Source: Ornithodoros turicata
Lineage: Eukaryota > Arthropoda > Arachnida > Ixodida > Argasidae
Length of the DNA: 64,000 nt
Direction: 5' to 3'
NCBI RefSeq assembly: GCF_037126465.1
Contig: NC_088201.1
Coordinates: 129,890,665-129,954,664 of the forward strand
Position 1 is the first letter of the stretch; each line of letters begins with the position of its first letter. This document shows, piece by piece, positions 23,268 to 32,894 of this stretch. The notes below the pieces were generated by a model. The model saw only the letters and a list, made by a program, of their open reading frames with translations, searched no databases and had not been told where the DNA came from. The position numbers and the translations under genes are program-made.

Positions 23268-24141
23268 CAGGGTGTCCCAGAAAACGTGTCATTGAATTAT
23301 AATAAAAAAACTACACCAACTAGAGTCATGCGGTCAATGGCATTTGTTCTTACTGGGTTTTTGCCACCTCCTCATATGAATGTCATGTAACGTAAGTTTA
23401 ATTATGTAAATTTTTGCGAGCTTAAGTCGGAAATTTGCCTAGTAAAGGTAACTTTGTAACCCCGCCAATGTGAAGAGCGTGTCTAATTTAGTCAAATTAA
23501 TGATAATTGACAGGGATATTCAGGAGCTATCCCATCGGAGAAAATAGCCGAACATCATACTCTACGGAGGTCGCACAGAATAGCGCACGATGAATTTTTC
23601 AGCGCAATCTTTGTCAGTCCGACGAAAGGAGGTTGGAAACCCAGCCCTCCCCGACATCGCACAAACAGATAAAACAGGCACGGCTTATCACGTCCTACTT
23701 TCGCTGGGATTTTGCTTTCCCTCTCCCAATTTTATGAACTGTTACTTTTTCTACTATCACTCTGTGGGCTGGCTTCGGAACCTCCTTTCGTCGCACTAAG
23801 AGCGATTGCGCTCAAAACGTCATCGCGCGCTATTGTCCGGTGCTCCGAAAGCATGATATTCGGCTATTTTTTCCGATGGAATAGCTCGTGAATATTACTG
23901 TGAATTATCATGAATTTGAGTGTATTCGGCACGCTCTTCATATTGGTGGGGTAAAAAAGTGACATTTACTTGGCAAATTTCCGAGTTCATTTCGCAAATA
24001 TTTGCATAATTAAACTTGGAGTAATGACATTCACATTAGGAGGTGGCAAAAACTAATAAGAACAAATGCTGTTGACCGCATTATTCTAGGTGGCGTAGTT
24101 TTTTTATTATAATTCAATGACACGTTTTCTGGGACACCCTG
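23268..24141. mobile_element. Long-TIR MITE, 874 bp, TA target duplication
   Basis: Termini are CAGGGTGTCCCAGAAAACGT and its complement, flanked by TA at 23266-23267 and 24142-24143. The inverted repeats extend about 370 bp from each end (including CGGAACCTCCTTTCGTCG and its complement) around a centre of roughly 100 bp. There is no coding capacity. Terminus and TA duplication fit a mariner/Tc1-type mobiliser. It landed next to a THAP-domain remnant. Confidence 0.9.
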
Positions 24142-24144
24142 TAT

Positions 24145-24480
24145 AAGTGCCACGGGTGCACGCGTAATATGAAACATGTTGCAGGTGCACATGCGGTCGG
24201 TGCATCCCGCAGGTGCCTGCAGGTGCCACTCCGAGTTCCCGCATGAGCCGTCTTTTCGTGTCGACCATTCCTGGCACAAAATGATGAGAACATATCGTTC
24301 TCGAGCTGGTCTTCCTCCACTTGATTTTGCGCAGCGCCATTTCCCACTCCAAACGACGTTGTTTGGCCGTCGGAAACTGGAAATATGCTACGTCTGTTGT
24401 TGTTGCCACACGACCTGTTGCCCGACCTGTTGCCACAACTGATTATACAGCATGTCTTACCGGCCATCGTGGTGGATGTA
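24145..24480 (-). pseudogene. THAP-domain exon remnant
   Basis: The minus strand starts MAGKTCCIISCGNRSG, then after a frame change continues FQFPTAKQRRLEWEMALRKI and SSRTICSHHFVPG. This gives the C-x(3-4)-C ... FP ... W ... C-x2-H pattern of a THAP zinc finger, which binds DNA in P-type transposases and host factors. At least one frameshift (near 24400) breaks it, and the frame then runs into the MITE that ends at 24141. Whether it came from a P-type transposon or a host gene cannot be told. Confidence 0.7.
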
Positions 24481-25084
24481 AGATCAGTGTGCGACGTAAC
24501 GAACACAATTGCTACGGAAAATTTCCTTCGTCAAAACTGCCAAAACACACAGCAAAGCAAGGCGGACGGCGCGGGATATCTCGCGACTTACATCACGCTC
24601 GGTGTTGCTTGCAGAAAAGCGCTCGTGGCTCGCACTACCCTGTCACTGAGCGCGTCATAGAAGAAAATCATTTTTATAAAGTTTGACTCAGTTTTCGAAG
24701 GAGATATTTTACAGGCACGGTCGTTGATGGCTAAAGGTGACGAATATTCGAAAATCTGGGAAGGGACCTTATGCGGATTCTCCCTTTAAGTATTTGCTTC
24801 AAATTAAGTGATCAATATTTTCCTACCCAAAGAAAACAAAGTTGTTGCAGCACACAAAAGAAGTTCTTGCGGCCAAAGCATATTCGCAAAGCAAGCGCTA
24901 CAAAAGCGCCCTCAGACAGCAGCCGGCTGGCGACAGCATGCTTCCCAATTCCCAGGTTCGTTCACTGGGTTGGCCATACGGGAATCAGAAATGCTCGCCA
25001 CGTCCGCTCGTGGAACGGTAGCGCGTGAAGCGGTCCTATTGGCTGCCGTCGAGCGGCCGCTTCCGCTCATCGCCGGCTCACTGG
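24481..25084. other. No gene recognised
   Basis: About 0.6 kb between the THAP remnant and the first SINE body. Only short frames without motifs are present. The last about 130 bp may be a diverged head of the SINE that follows. Confidence 0.45.
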
Positions 25085-25255
25085 CTCGCCTGGGTTTTCC
25101 TCAGACGCTTTCAGACATATGTCGGCACAGTTCCCTTAGAAGTCGGCCCAGGACGCATATTCCCCCAGGGCGTGAGTCGTGACGTTGCCCACATACGTGA
25201 GGCCGACAACGGCAAGCCCTCTCACCACCACCACCACCACCACCACCACCACCAC
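25085..25255 (+). repeat. SINE body with (CAC)n tail
   Basis: GGGTTTTCCTCAGACGCT, TCAGACATATGTCGGCACAG, TTCCCTTAGAAGTCGGCCCA and GGCCGACAACGGCAAGCCC are shared with the next copy and with 19308-19433. It ends in about eleven CAC/CCA triplets. Confidence 0.8.
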
Positions 25256-25515
25256 TAGCTCGCGTGGCTAACTGGTTATCGTGCTGACCACGTCACGTCG
25301 AGACTGGGAGGTACCCGGGTTCGCATTACGGTGCCGGCTGTGCTCTCGGAGTTTTTTTCTGGGTTTTCCTCAGACGCTCTCAGACATATGTCGGCACAGT
25401 TCCCTTAGAAGTCGACCCAGGACGCATATTCCTCAGGGCGTCAGTCGTGACGTTGCCCACATCTGTGAGGCCGACAACGGCGAGCCCTATCGCAACCACC
25501 ACCGCCACCACCTTC
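25256..25515 (+). mobile_element. tRNA-derived SINE
   Basis: The head contains TGGCTAACTGG, matching an RNA polymerase III A box, and GGGTTCGCATTAC about 55 bp later, matching a B box (GGTTCRANNCC class). The body follows with the blocks CAGACATATGTCGGCACAGT and GCCGACAACGGCGAGCCC and ends in ACCACCACCGCCACCACC. A composite tRNA-like head plus unrelated body and simple repeat tail defines a SINE. Ticks have a described tRNA-related SINE family (Ruka); I cannot confirm that this is the same family. Confidence 0.8.
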
Positions 25516-25974
25516 GCCGGATAGTCCTGCACACCAATGTCGTCGAGAAATCGGTGACTTCCCCATTGCTGGCGTCGGCTCAACGGAAAAACGATAACGG
25601 TGTCCGGTTTTCCGTCGAGATTAGTCGTATACGATTATCGCTTTAGGATAACAAAGCGTAGATGGTTCTTAGCGCTGGTCGCTTGCACGCTGTCACTGCA
25701 TCACGTTCCACGTGACCTTCCGACGCCACTCGCTCAAACGTCGCCCACCTACGGCCCAATAAGGCCGAAACAGCTGTCCAATGCTGGTGTGGCGACGTTT
25801 GGGACTTATAAACATATGTTCAACGTGCAGCTATAGAGCGTATGCTATTTTTCTTCATTTAATACTTTACTGGCTTCGCACTGGGCTTTCAGAGGTGAGT
25901 CACTCACCCTGACGGAAGGACATCACGTTCCACGTGACCTTCCGACGCCACTCGTTCAAACGTCGCCCATCTAC

Positions 25975-26020
25975 GCATTGCTGATGAAGGCCCAATAAGG
26001 CCGAAACAGCTGTCCAATGC
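25975..26020 (+). ncRNA. Hammerhead ribozyme, array A unit 2
   Basis: Helix I GCATTG with CAATGC; core CTGATGA; helix II GGCC with GGCC around CAATAA; GAAAC; helix III CAGCTG, self-complementary; predicted self-cleavage after GTC at 26014. Order and spacing match a type I hammerhead with a minimal helix III, which normally needs pairing of two copies. Confidence 0.85.
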
Positions 26021-26210
26021 TGGTGTGGCGACGTTTGGGACTTATAAACATATGTTCAAGGTGCAGCCAAAGAGCGTATGCTATTTTTCTTCATTTAATA
26101 CTTTACTGGCTTCGCACTGGGCTTTCACAGGTGAGTCACTCACCCTGACGGAAGGACATCACGTTCCACGTGACCTTCCGACGCCACTCGCTCAAACGTC
26201 GCCCACCTAC

Positions 26211-26256
26211 GCATTGCTGATGAAGGCCCAATAAGGCCGAAACAGCTGTCCAATGC
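26211..26256 (+). ncRNA. Hammerhead ribozyme, array A unit 3
   Basis: Identical layout to unit 2: GCATTG/CAATGC, CTGATGA, GGCC/GGCC, GAAAC, CAGCTG, cleavage after GTC at 26250. Confidence 0.85.
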
Positions 26257-26446
26257 TGGTGTGGCGACGTTTGGGACTTATAAACATATGTTCAACGTGC
26301 AGCCAAAGAGCGTATGCTATTTTTCTTCATTTAATACTTTACTGGCTTCGCACCGGGCCTTCAGAGGTGAGTTTCTCACCCTGACGGAAGGACATCACGT
26401 TCCACGTGACCTTCCGACGCCACTCGCTCAAACGTCGCCCACCTAC

Positions 26447-26492
26447 GCATTGCTGACGAAGGCCCAATAAGGCCGAAACAGCTGTCCAATGC
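26447..26492 (+). ncRNA. Hammerhead ribozyme, array A unit 4
   Basis: As unit 2 but core CTGACGA; position 7 is free in the consensus CUGANGA, so activity should be kept. Confidence 0.85.
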
Positions 26493-26682
26493 TGGTGTGG
26501 CGACGTTTGGGACTTATATACATATGTTCAACGTGCAGCCAAAGAGCGTATGCTATTTTTCTTCATTTAATACTTTACTGGCTTCGCACCGGGCTTTCAG
26601 AGGTGAGTCACTCACCCTGACGGGAGGACATCACGTTCCACGTGACCTTCCGACGCCACTCGCTCAAACGTCGCCCACCTAC

Positions 26683-26728
26683 GCATTGCTGATGAAGGCC
26701 CAATAAGGCCGAAGCAGCTGTCCAATGC
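26683..26728 (+). ncRNA. Hammerhead motif, array A unit 5, variant
   Basis: Core CTGATGA and helices as in unit 2, but GAAGC replaces GAAAC, changing the A15.1-U16.1 pair to a wobble; probably weaker. Confidence 0.7.
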
Positions 26729-26757
26729 TGGTGTGGCGACGTTTGGGACTTATAAAC

Positions 26758-26793
<36 letters not shown>

Positions 26794-26794
26794 A

Positions 26795-27025
26795 TATGTG
26801 TGTATTCAATAAAGATCAGAAGTGGAGACGGTGCTTCTACAGGACAAGGAATAAAAGGGGGGCTTTATTAAAAACTAAGAGGGGGCATTCGACGTTTCGG
26901 CAGCAGCGCTGTCTCCAACAGGAATGGGATATTATGGTGACGCAAGACAATTGCAAAGAATGAGAGGGGAATATGTACAATGTACATATTCCCCTCTCAT
27001 TCTTTGCAATTGTCTTGCGTCACTG
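26795..27025. mobile_element. Penelope 3' ends joined head to head (palindrome centred near 26981)
   Basis: 26795-26979 matches the minus-strand 3' end of the Penelope element at 28362-28545 (TATTCAATAAAGATCAGAAG start). 26980-27025 repeats its last about 45 bp in the other direction, giving a near-perfect palindrome GTGACGCAAGACAATTGC... and its complement. It separates array A plus (TA)n from array B. Only untranslated sequence is present, including a degenerate hammerhead motif at 26887-26925. Confidence 0.8.
26887..26925 (-). ncRNA. Penelope-type hammerhead motif, degenerate
   Basis: Minus strand: ATTC, CTGTTGG, helix II GACAGC/GCTGCC (last pair lost), GAAAC, GTC, GAAT. The core differs from CTGANGA at two positions, so it is probably inactive. 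Confidence 0.5.
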
Positions 27026-27111
27026 TGGCATTGAGGAGTGCTCAGTCATCCAGGTGTATATCGCTCGCTGAGTGACCCCTGGTTTGCCAATTCCAAACGA
27101 TGCGCAGCTAC

Positions 27112-27157
27112 CCCGAGCTGACGAGCCGCAAACACGGCGAAACACGTGTCCTCTGGT
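27112..27157 (+). ncRNA. Hammerhead ribozyme, array B unit 1
   Basis: Helix I CCCGAG with CTCTGG (one mismatch); core CTGACGA; helix II GCCG with CGGC around CAAACA; GAAA; helix III CACGTG, self-complementary; cleavage after GTC at 27150. Confidence 0.8.
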
Positions 27158-27399
27158 GCTGTCGCATCGTTCAATGAGTATCTGTTTCTCTACGTGCAGC
27201 CATAGAAGCCATTTTAATCTGTAAGTTTGAATTTCAAACACGTCTAGCATCATTTACTTATTTTTTTAATGGCTTTTCCCCCTTCTTTATAATTCACTGG
27301 CTTGCACTGTGGCATTGAGGAGTGCTCAGTCACCCTCCCAGGTGTATATCGCTCGCTGAGTGACCCCTGGTTTGCCAATCTCGAACGATGCGCAGCTAC

Positions 27400-27445
27400 C
27401 CAGGGCCGACGAGCCGCAAACACGGCGAAGCACGTGTCCTCTGGT
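27400..27445 (+). ncRNA. Hammerhead motif, array B unit 2, U4 to C
   Basis: Helix I CCAGGG with CTCTGG (one G-U pair), core CCGACGA, helix II GCCG/CGGC, GAAG, CACGTG, GTC. Copies at 27688-27733, 27976-28021 and 28264-28309 are alike; the third unit has CACCTG instead of CACGTG and the fifth CCGAAGA. The U4 to C change should reduce cleavage. Confidence 0.65.
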
Positions 27446-28332
27446 GCTGTCGCATCGTTCAATGAGTATCTGTTTCTCTACGTGCAGCCATAGAAGCCAT
27501 TTTAATCTGTAAGTTTGAATTTCAAACACGTCTAGCATCATTTACTTATTTTTTTAATGGCTTTTCCCCCTTCTTTATAATTCACTGGCTTGCACTGTGG
27601 CATTGAGGAGTGCTCAGTCACCCTCCCAGGTGTATATCGCTCGCTGAGTGACCCCTGGTTTGCCAATCTCGAACGATGCGCAGCTACCCAGGGCCGACGA
27701 GCCGCAAACACGGCGAAACACCTGTCCTCTGGTGCTGTCGCATCCTTCAATGAGTATCTGTTTCTCTACGTGCAGCCATAGAAGCCATTTTAATCTGTAA
27801 GTTTGAATTTCAAACACGTCTAGCATCATTTACTTATTTTTTTAATGGCTTTTCCCCCTTTTTTATAATTCACTGGCTTGCACTGTGGCATTGAGGAGTG
27901 CTCAGTCACCCTCCCAGGTGTATATCGCTCGCTGAGTGACCCCTGGTTTGCCAATCTCGAACGATGCGCAGCTACCCAGGGCCGACGAGCCGCAAACACG
28001 GCGAAACACGTGTCCTCTGGTGCTGTCGCATCGTTCAATGAGTATCTGCTTCTCTACGTGCAGCCATAGAAGCCATTTTAATCTGTAAGTTTGAATTTCA
28101 AACACGTCTAGCATCATTTACTTATTTTTTTAATGGCTTTTCCCCCTTCTTTGTAATTCACTCGCTTGCACTGTGGCATTGAGGGGTGCTCAGTCACCCT
28201 CCCAGGTGTATATCGCTCGCTGAGTGACCCCTGGTTTGCCAATCTCGAACGATGCGCAGCTACCCAGGGCCGAAGAGCCGCAAACACGGCGAAACACGTG
28301 TCCTCTGGTGCTGTCGCATCGTTCAATGAGTA

Positions 28333-28361
28333 TCTATATATATATATATATATATATATAG
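28333..28361. repeat. (TA)n microsatellite at an array/Penelope junction
   Basis: About 14 TA units between the last array B unit and the 3' end of the minus-strand Penelope element. The same arrangement occurs at 26759-26785, 33020-33052, 49486-49510, 56537-56552 and 58751-58765. Confidence 0.9.
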
Positions 28362-28446
28362 GTATTCAATAAAGATCAGAAGTGGAGACGGTGCTTCTAC
28401 AGGATAAGGAATAAAAGGGGGACTTTATTAAAAACTAAGAGGGGGT

Positions 28447-28485
28447 ATTCGACGTTTCGACAGCAGCGCTGTCTTCAACAGGAAT
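28447..28485 (-). ncRNA. Penelope-type hammerhead motif
   Basis: Minus strand: ATTC/GAAT helix I, CTGTTGA core (A6 to U), helix II GACAGC/GCTGTC perfect around GCT, GAAAC, then GTC without a separate helix III. Helix II and GAAAC are intact but the core change suggests little activity. Confidence 0.6.
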
Positions 28486-28695
28486 GGGATACTATGGTGA
28501 CGCAAGACAATTGCAAAGAATGAGAGGGGAATATGTACAAGGAGAAAGGGCAGCACACGTGCTTTGTCAAACAAAGGTAAAGTGGTACAATGAATCATAG
28601 GCAGTCAAGTTCTTCGCCGGAGGGCAATGATTTCCTGGGGTGACCAACCGGGGAGTCTGAAAGAGATACAAAAGAGTGTATGTATTCTGAGAGAA

Positions 28696-31013
28696 TTAGG
28701 AATTTAGGTTGCGAACTGTTGAGAGGACGCCGGGGTCCTCGTTGATCTGGCTTTTAAATTTGTAGATCAGGAACGATTCTCTTTGTTCTCTAAGGCGTTG
28801 GGATGGAAAACCCGATTGCAGAACGAAAATGGCTATGTCGTTAATTGAGTGGCCGGGTTTACTAAAATGTCGAGACACTGGCAGATTAGGTTTCTTTGAT
28901 ACGTCGGACCTGTGGTTGTTGAATCGGATTCGGAAGGATGTAGCTGTTTGACCGATATATTGGGCCTTGCACGCATTACATTGAAGGAGATAAAGGACGT
29001 TAGAAGAGTTGCAGTTAAATAGACCATTAATTTTTGTGCGATAGTTAGAATTTGTGCTTTCTACTCTGGTAGCAGTTTGCCTTAATTTACAGATCTGGCA
29101 TCTGCGTCCGTTGCATGGTTGACAACCGTTGTGTTCCAAGGACTTGTTTAACTTGGCGTTCACAAGTCTGTCTTGGATGTTCCTTGCTCGACGATAAGTA
29201 ACGCGGGGTGGTTCCGGAAACACCTGACTCATGCGATCAGATTGGGTGAGGATTGCATAGTGCCGTTTAAGTATGCGGTTTACGTCCGGGGCATAACCGT
29301 TGAAGCTAATAGTGAGGTTTACCGAAGAATTCTTATCGGCTCGGGGCTGTGTTTGGAATAGGTTCTCTCGATCGGTTGATCTAGCTCTGGCTATGGCATC
29401 TTTTACGACCTGATTAGGATATTTTCTATCTGCGAAAGTTTCTTCAAGGCTCTCAAGATGATTGTCTAGTTCATCATCGTTAGAACATATTCTCCGGTAA
29501 CGCAGCGCTTGACTATAAGGGATAGCTAGCTTAGTGTGCCTGGGGTGGCAACTCTGGAACGATAGATATTGTTGGGAGTCGGTAGGCTTGCGATACAGAC
29601 TGGTGGTTATGATTCCATTATGTAGTTTAACTTCCACATCCAGAAAATTAACAGCTGAGGAGGAGTAATTGAATGTAAATTCAATACTGGGATGTACTTG
29701 GTTAAAGTCGTTAACAAACAACTGAAGGTCGCATTCGGAGTGGGGCCAAATAATGAATATATCATCTAGGAATCGCTTATATAGGAGTGGCTTCAGTGCA
29801 CAATTTCTGAGGAACGGTTCTTCCAAGGATGCCATGAAGGTATTTGCATAGTTAGGGGCCATTTTTGTTCCCATTGCTGTACCATTGACCTGTATGTAGT
29901 GTTTGTCGTCGAATTCAAAGTTATTGCATGTTAGGATCAGATTCAGGAGCTCCGTGAGGACAGATGTATCATAACCTTGATCGGGTTGATTCTTAAATGC
30001 ACGCTCTGCTGCTGCTATTCCATCTGAGTGAGGAATGTTAGTATACAGGGAAGTGACATCTAGGGTTGCTAACAGACAGTTAGGGGGAACGTTTATTTTA
30101 CGTATATCTTGAAGGAAATGGTTGGTATCCTTAACGTATGAGTCGAATTTAGACGGGATGGGCTTGAGGAGATGATCCACGAATGATGAAAGATTCTCAG
30201 TGGCTGTACCATTACAGGAAACAATCGGTCTTCCGGGGTTACCCGGCTTATGTATCTTGGGGAGCATGTAAAATCTACCAGGCCTAGGGTCCTTTGGGAG
30301 TAAATACTGGTACAAGCTCTCGTCAATCTTTTTAGCGTTTTTTAATCTTGTTAGGACTTTGGTTACATTGGCACTAATTTCGGGGGTAGGGTCAGTTTCG
30401 AGAGCTCTGTAAAATTCCGCGCACTGAAGTTGGCGGAGGCCTTCTGTAACGTATGATTGTTTATCCATTACAACTATCGTGCCTCCTTTATCTGCCCTCT
30501 TAATTACGATATCCTTGTCGTTCTCTAATGCCGACAAGCTTTCTTGCTCCTGCTTAGTGAGGTTATACCTGAGTTTGCGTTTGGCGCTGTCCTGATACGC
30601 ACGGAAGATATCCTTCTGAACTGCTTTAATGTACAAATCAAGGGTTTTATCTCGGTTAGGTTCTGGAGTGAACTCTGATTTTATACGAAACGGATTACTG
30701 TTCGACTCTGTCTTTTCATGAAAATATTCTGCAAGCCGTAGCCTCCGGGCAAAGTTATCAAGATCTAAATGTAACTGGTATTCATCCACTCTTGCATCAT
30801 TAGGGCAGAACGATAATCCTTTACCAAGTAGGGAACGATCGGAGTTCGTAAGTTCACGTAAAGAAAGGTTGATAACGTTACGATCTTTTGGTTGTCGGTC
30901 GGCATCACGCATTGGAGGGGAATTATTAGTTAGATGCGTTTCAGGGGCGTGCTGCAGATTAGGGTTTGAGGCTACGGCAGAAGTGGACAAGAAATTGGGC
31001 GCGTTTGAGGCGG
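28696..31013 (-). CDS. Penelope reverse transcriptase / GIY-YIG endonuclease (main frame)
   Basis: Copies the element's RNA into DNA and nicks the target. The open frame is 764 residues from its first Met (30990), and can be read upstream to about 31062. RT motifs in order: FYMLPKIHKPGNPGRPIVSC (about 240-260), CLLATLDVTSLYTNIP with the first catalytic Asp, GTAMGTKMAPNYANTFM, and YKRFLDDIFIIW with the catalytic DD pair, then NFLDVEVKLHNG. A cysteine-rich linker CQPCNGRRCQICKL follows, then the GIY-YIG domain with NVLYLLQCNACKAQYIGQTA and FRIRFNNHRSDV. All key residues I can judge are present and there are no internal stops. Penelope proteins are usually 700-900 residues, so with the N-terminal frame this copy would be full size. 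The N-terminus lacks a solid start because of the T8/A8 run at 31055-31062. Confidence 0.9.
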
Positions 31014-31039
31014 TGTTATCGGCGGTATGATGTTGTATG

Positions 31040-31471
31040 TTATCCCGAGTGAGCTTTTTTTTCTTTCTGTAGTTTTAGGCTCACTCGTTTCTTTTGAAAG
31101 AACTCGTCTAGTTCTGCTCTATGAGACTCAGATAAGGCGGTTTCGTTTGAGACGGTGTTTGCCTCCTCTGACAGGGAATTTATTGTATCTTGACACTGCA
31201 TAATTAGTATTTTGGTTAGGGCTAGGGACGTATTGTGCAGGGTTGATAACCACTCTTTTTCAAGGTTTTGGTTAAGAGGGAACGTAGATATCTTACGAAT
31301 CTGCAGTCCTCGCGGGCATTTTCCACTCCTTTCATATGTTACAAGAGTATTAAGGTGAGAGGAGTAGCGCGCAATTTTGTCCGCGATTTTTCTGAGTTGG
31401 AAAAACGCCTGAGTGTCACTGCTAGTAGTTTCGCCGGGACAAATTGGTTCAGAAAATGGTTCATGGTTCAT
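31040..31471 (-). pseudogene. N-terminal part of the Penelope protein, out of frame
   Basis: 143 residues: MNHEPFSEPICPGETTSSD, then a helical region with KIADKIARYSSHLNTLVTYE and ALTKILIMQCQDTINSLSEE, ending SESHRAELDEFFQKKR and a lysine run. The minus strand of the second family at 37297-37049 has the matching HCEDAIDKSSQQAK and SEKHQAELEQYAKDREEA, which supports it as a conserved N-terminal coiled-coil region. It joins the main frame through a homopolymer of eight A (complement 31055-31062); one base gained or lost, or slippage, would connect them. An annotated start at 31471 lies inside GGTTCAT repeats and may not be the native one. Confidence 0.7.
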
Positions 31472-31499
31472 GGTTCATGGTTCATTGGTTCATGCAAAT

Positions 31500-32645
31500 A
31501 TCTTCATGGCATCCTTGGAAGAACCGTTCCTCAGAAATTGTGCACTGAAGCCACTCCTATATAAGCGATTCCTAGATGATATATTCATTATTTGGCCCCA
31601 CTCCGAATGCGACCTTCAGTTGTTTGTTAACGACTTTAACCAAGTACATCCCAGTATTGAAATTACATTCAATTACTCCTCCTCAGCTGTTAATTTTCTG
31701 GATCTGGAAGTTAAACTACATAATGGAATCATAACCACCAGTCTGTATCGCAAGCCTACCGACTCCCAACAATATCTATCGTTCCAGAGTTGCCACCCCA
31801 GGCACACTAAGCTAGCTATCCCTTATAGTCAAGCGCTGCGTTACCGGAGAATATGTTCTAACGATGATGAACTAGACAATCATCTTGAGAGCCTTGAAGA
31901 AACTTTCGCAGATAGAAAATATCCTAATCAGGTCGTAAAAGATGCCATAGCCAGAGCTAGATCAACCGATCGAGAGAATCTATTCCAAACACAGCCCCGA
32001 GCCGATAAGAATTCTTCGGTAAACCTCACTATTAGCTTCAACGGTTATGCCCCGGACGTAAACCGCATACTTAAACGGCACTATGCAATCCTCACCCAAT
32101 CTGATCGCATGAGTCAGGTGTTTCCGGAACCACCCCGCGTTACTTATCGTCGAGCAAGGAACATCCAAGACAGACTTGTGAACGCCAAGTTAAACAAGTC
32201 CTTGGAACACAACGGTTGTCAACCATGCAACGGACGCAGATGCCAGATCTGTAAATTAATGCAAACTGCTACCAGAGTAGAAAGCACAAATTCTAACTAT
32301 CGCACAAAAATTAATGGTCTATTTAACTGCAACTCTTCTAACGTCCTTTATCTCCTTCAATGTAATGAGTGCAAGGCCCAATATATCGGTCAAACAGCTA
32401 CATCCTTCCGAATCCGATTCAACAACCACAGGTCCGACGTATCAAAGAAACCTAATCTGCCAGTGTCTCGACATTTTAGTAAACCCGGCCACTCAATTAA
32501 CGACATAGCCATTTTCGTTCTGCAATCGGGTTTTCCATCCCAACGCCTTAGAGAACAAAGAGAATCGTTCCTGATCTACAAATTTAAAAGCCAGATCAAC
32601 GAGGACCCCGGCGTCCTCTCAACAGTTCGCAACCTAAATTCCTAA
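31500..32645 (+). pseudogene. Penelope RT C-terminal half plus GIY-YIG, truncated copy
   Basis: The open frame continues to 32645 without stops and carries YKRFLDDIFIIW, VNFLDLEVKLHNG, CQPCNGRRCQICKL and the GIY-YIG block NVLYLLQCNECKAQYIGQTA. RT blocks upstream of FMASLEE are missing, so no reverse transcription activity is expected; the endonuclease part looks intact. Differences from the minus copy are few (for example CNECKAQ versus CNACKAQ, DLEVKL versus DVEVKL, KLMQTA versus KLRQTA). The upstream 30 residues of this frame are chimeric with junction filler. Confidence 0.85.
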
Positions 32646-32855
32646 TTCTCTCAGAATACATACACTCTTTTGTATCTCTTTCAGACTCCCCGGTTGGTCA
32701 CCCCAGGAAATCATTGCCCTCCGGCGAAGAACTTGACTGCCTATGATTCATTGTACCCCTTTACCTTTGTTTGACAAAGCACGTGTGCTGCCCTCTCTCC
32801 TTGTACATATTCCCCTCTCATTCTTTGCAATTGTCTTGCGTCACCATAGTATCCC

Positions 32856-32894
32856 ATTCCTGTTGAAGACAGCGCTGCTGTCGAAACGTCGAAT
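32856..32894 (+). ncRNA. Penelope-type hammerhead motif (inverted copy)
   Basis: Same motif as 28447-28485: ATTC, CTGTTGA, GACAGC/GCTGTC, GAAAC, GTC, GAAT. Confidence 0.6.

Larger units (their letters stand above)
25683..26758 (+). mobile_element. Retrozyme-like tandem array A, 236-bp units with hammerhead motifs
   Basis: About 4.5 direct units: the phrase GGCGACGTTTGGGACTTATA recurs at 25793, 26029, 26265, 26501 and 26737. Each unit has a hammerhead core preceding it, the phrase AAACATATGTTCAACGTGCA after it, and CTTTACTGGCTTCGCAC. The first unit lost the 5' core (13 bp of GCATTGCTGATGAA-type sequence), three units keep it intact and the fifth has GAAGC instead of GAAAC. The array runs straight into (TA)n at 26759 from the phrase AAACATA, as other arrays here do. 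No protein is encoded. Confidence 0.85.
27025..28335 (+). mobile_element. Retrozyme-like tandem array B, 288-bp units with hammerhead motifs
   Basis: Units recur every 288 bp (GGCATTGAGG at about 27030, then 27308, 27596, 27884 and 28172 after the first shorter unit). Each has the order: CTCAGTC...GTATATCGCTCGCTGAGTGA, hammerhead, TGAGTATCTGTTTCTCTACG, GTGCAGCCATAGAAGCC, then CACTGGCTTGCACTG. The unit sequence differs from array A but keeps the same architecture and the CGTGCAGCCA and TGGCTTGCACTG boxes. The last unit stops in (TA)n at 28333. The first unit has the consensus core CTGACGA; later units read CCGACGA or CCGAAGA. Confidence 0.85.
28362..31480 (-). mobile_element. Penelope-like element, family 1, near complete
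   Basis: The minus-strand unit runs from an N-terminal coding region near 31471 to a 3' end at 28362 next to (TA)n. It encodes reverse transcriptase and a GIY-YIG endonuclease, the defining pair of Penelope-like elements. The 3' untranslated part (28362-28690) carries TTTATTGAATA and a hammerhead-like motif. The 5' end meets the inverted copy at about 31480-31493 across tandem GGTTCAT repeats. One frameshift separates the N-terminal frame from the main one. Confidence 0.9.

Noticed and set aside
25200..25260. His-rich open frame ending in a run of His codons
   Set aside because: It is translation of the (CAC)n tail of a SINE, not a protein. The same applies to 21489-21752 on the other strand.
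26025..26706. Repeated 69-residue frames starting MATFGTYKHMF, and 70-71-residue frames in array B
   Set aside because: They recur only because the tandem unit recurs, end at arbitrary stops, and vary at all codon positions; the unit is better explained by its ribozyme.
25683..28335. Regular direct repeats that could suggest a CRISPR array
   Set aside because: Units are 236 and 288 bp with no short repeat/unique spacer alternation, in a eukaryotic context; they are retrozyme-like tandem units.
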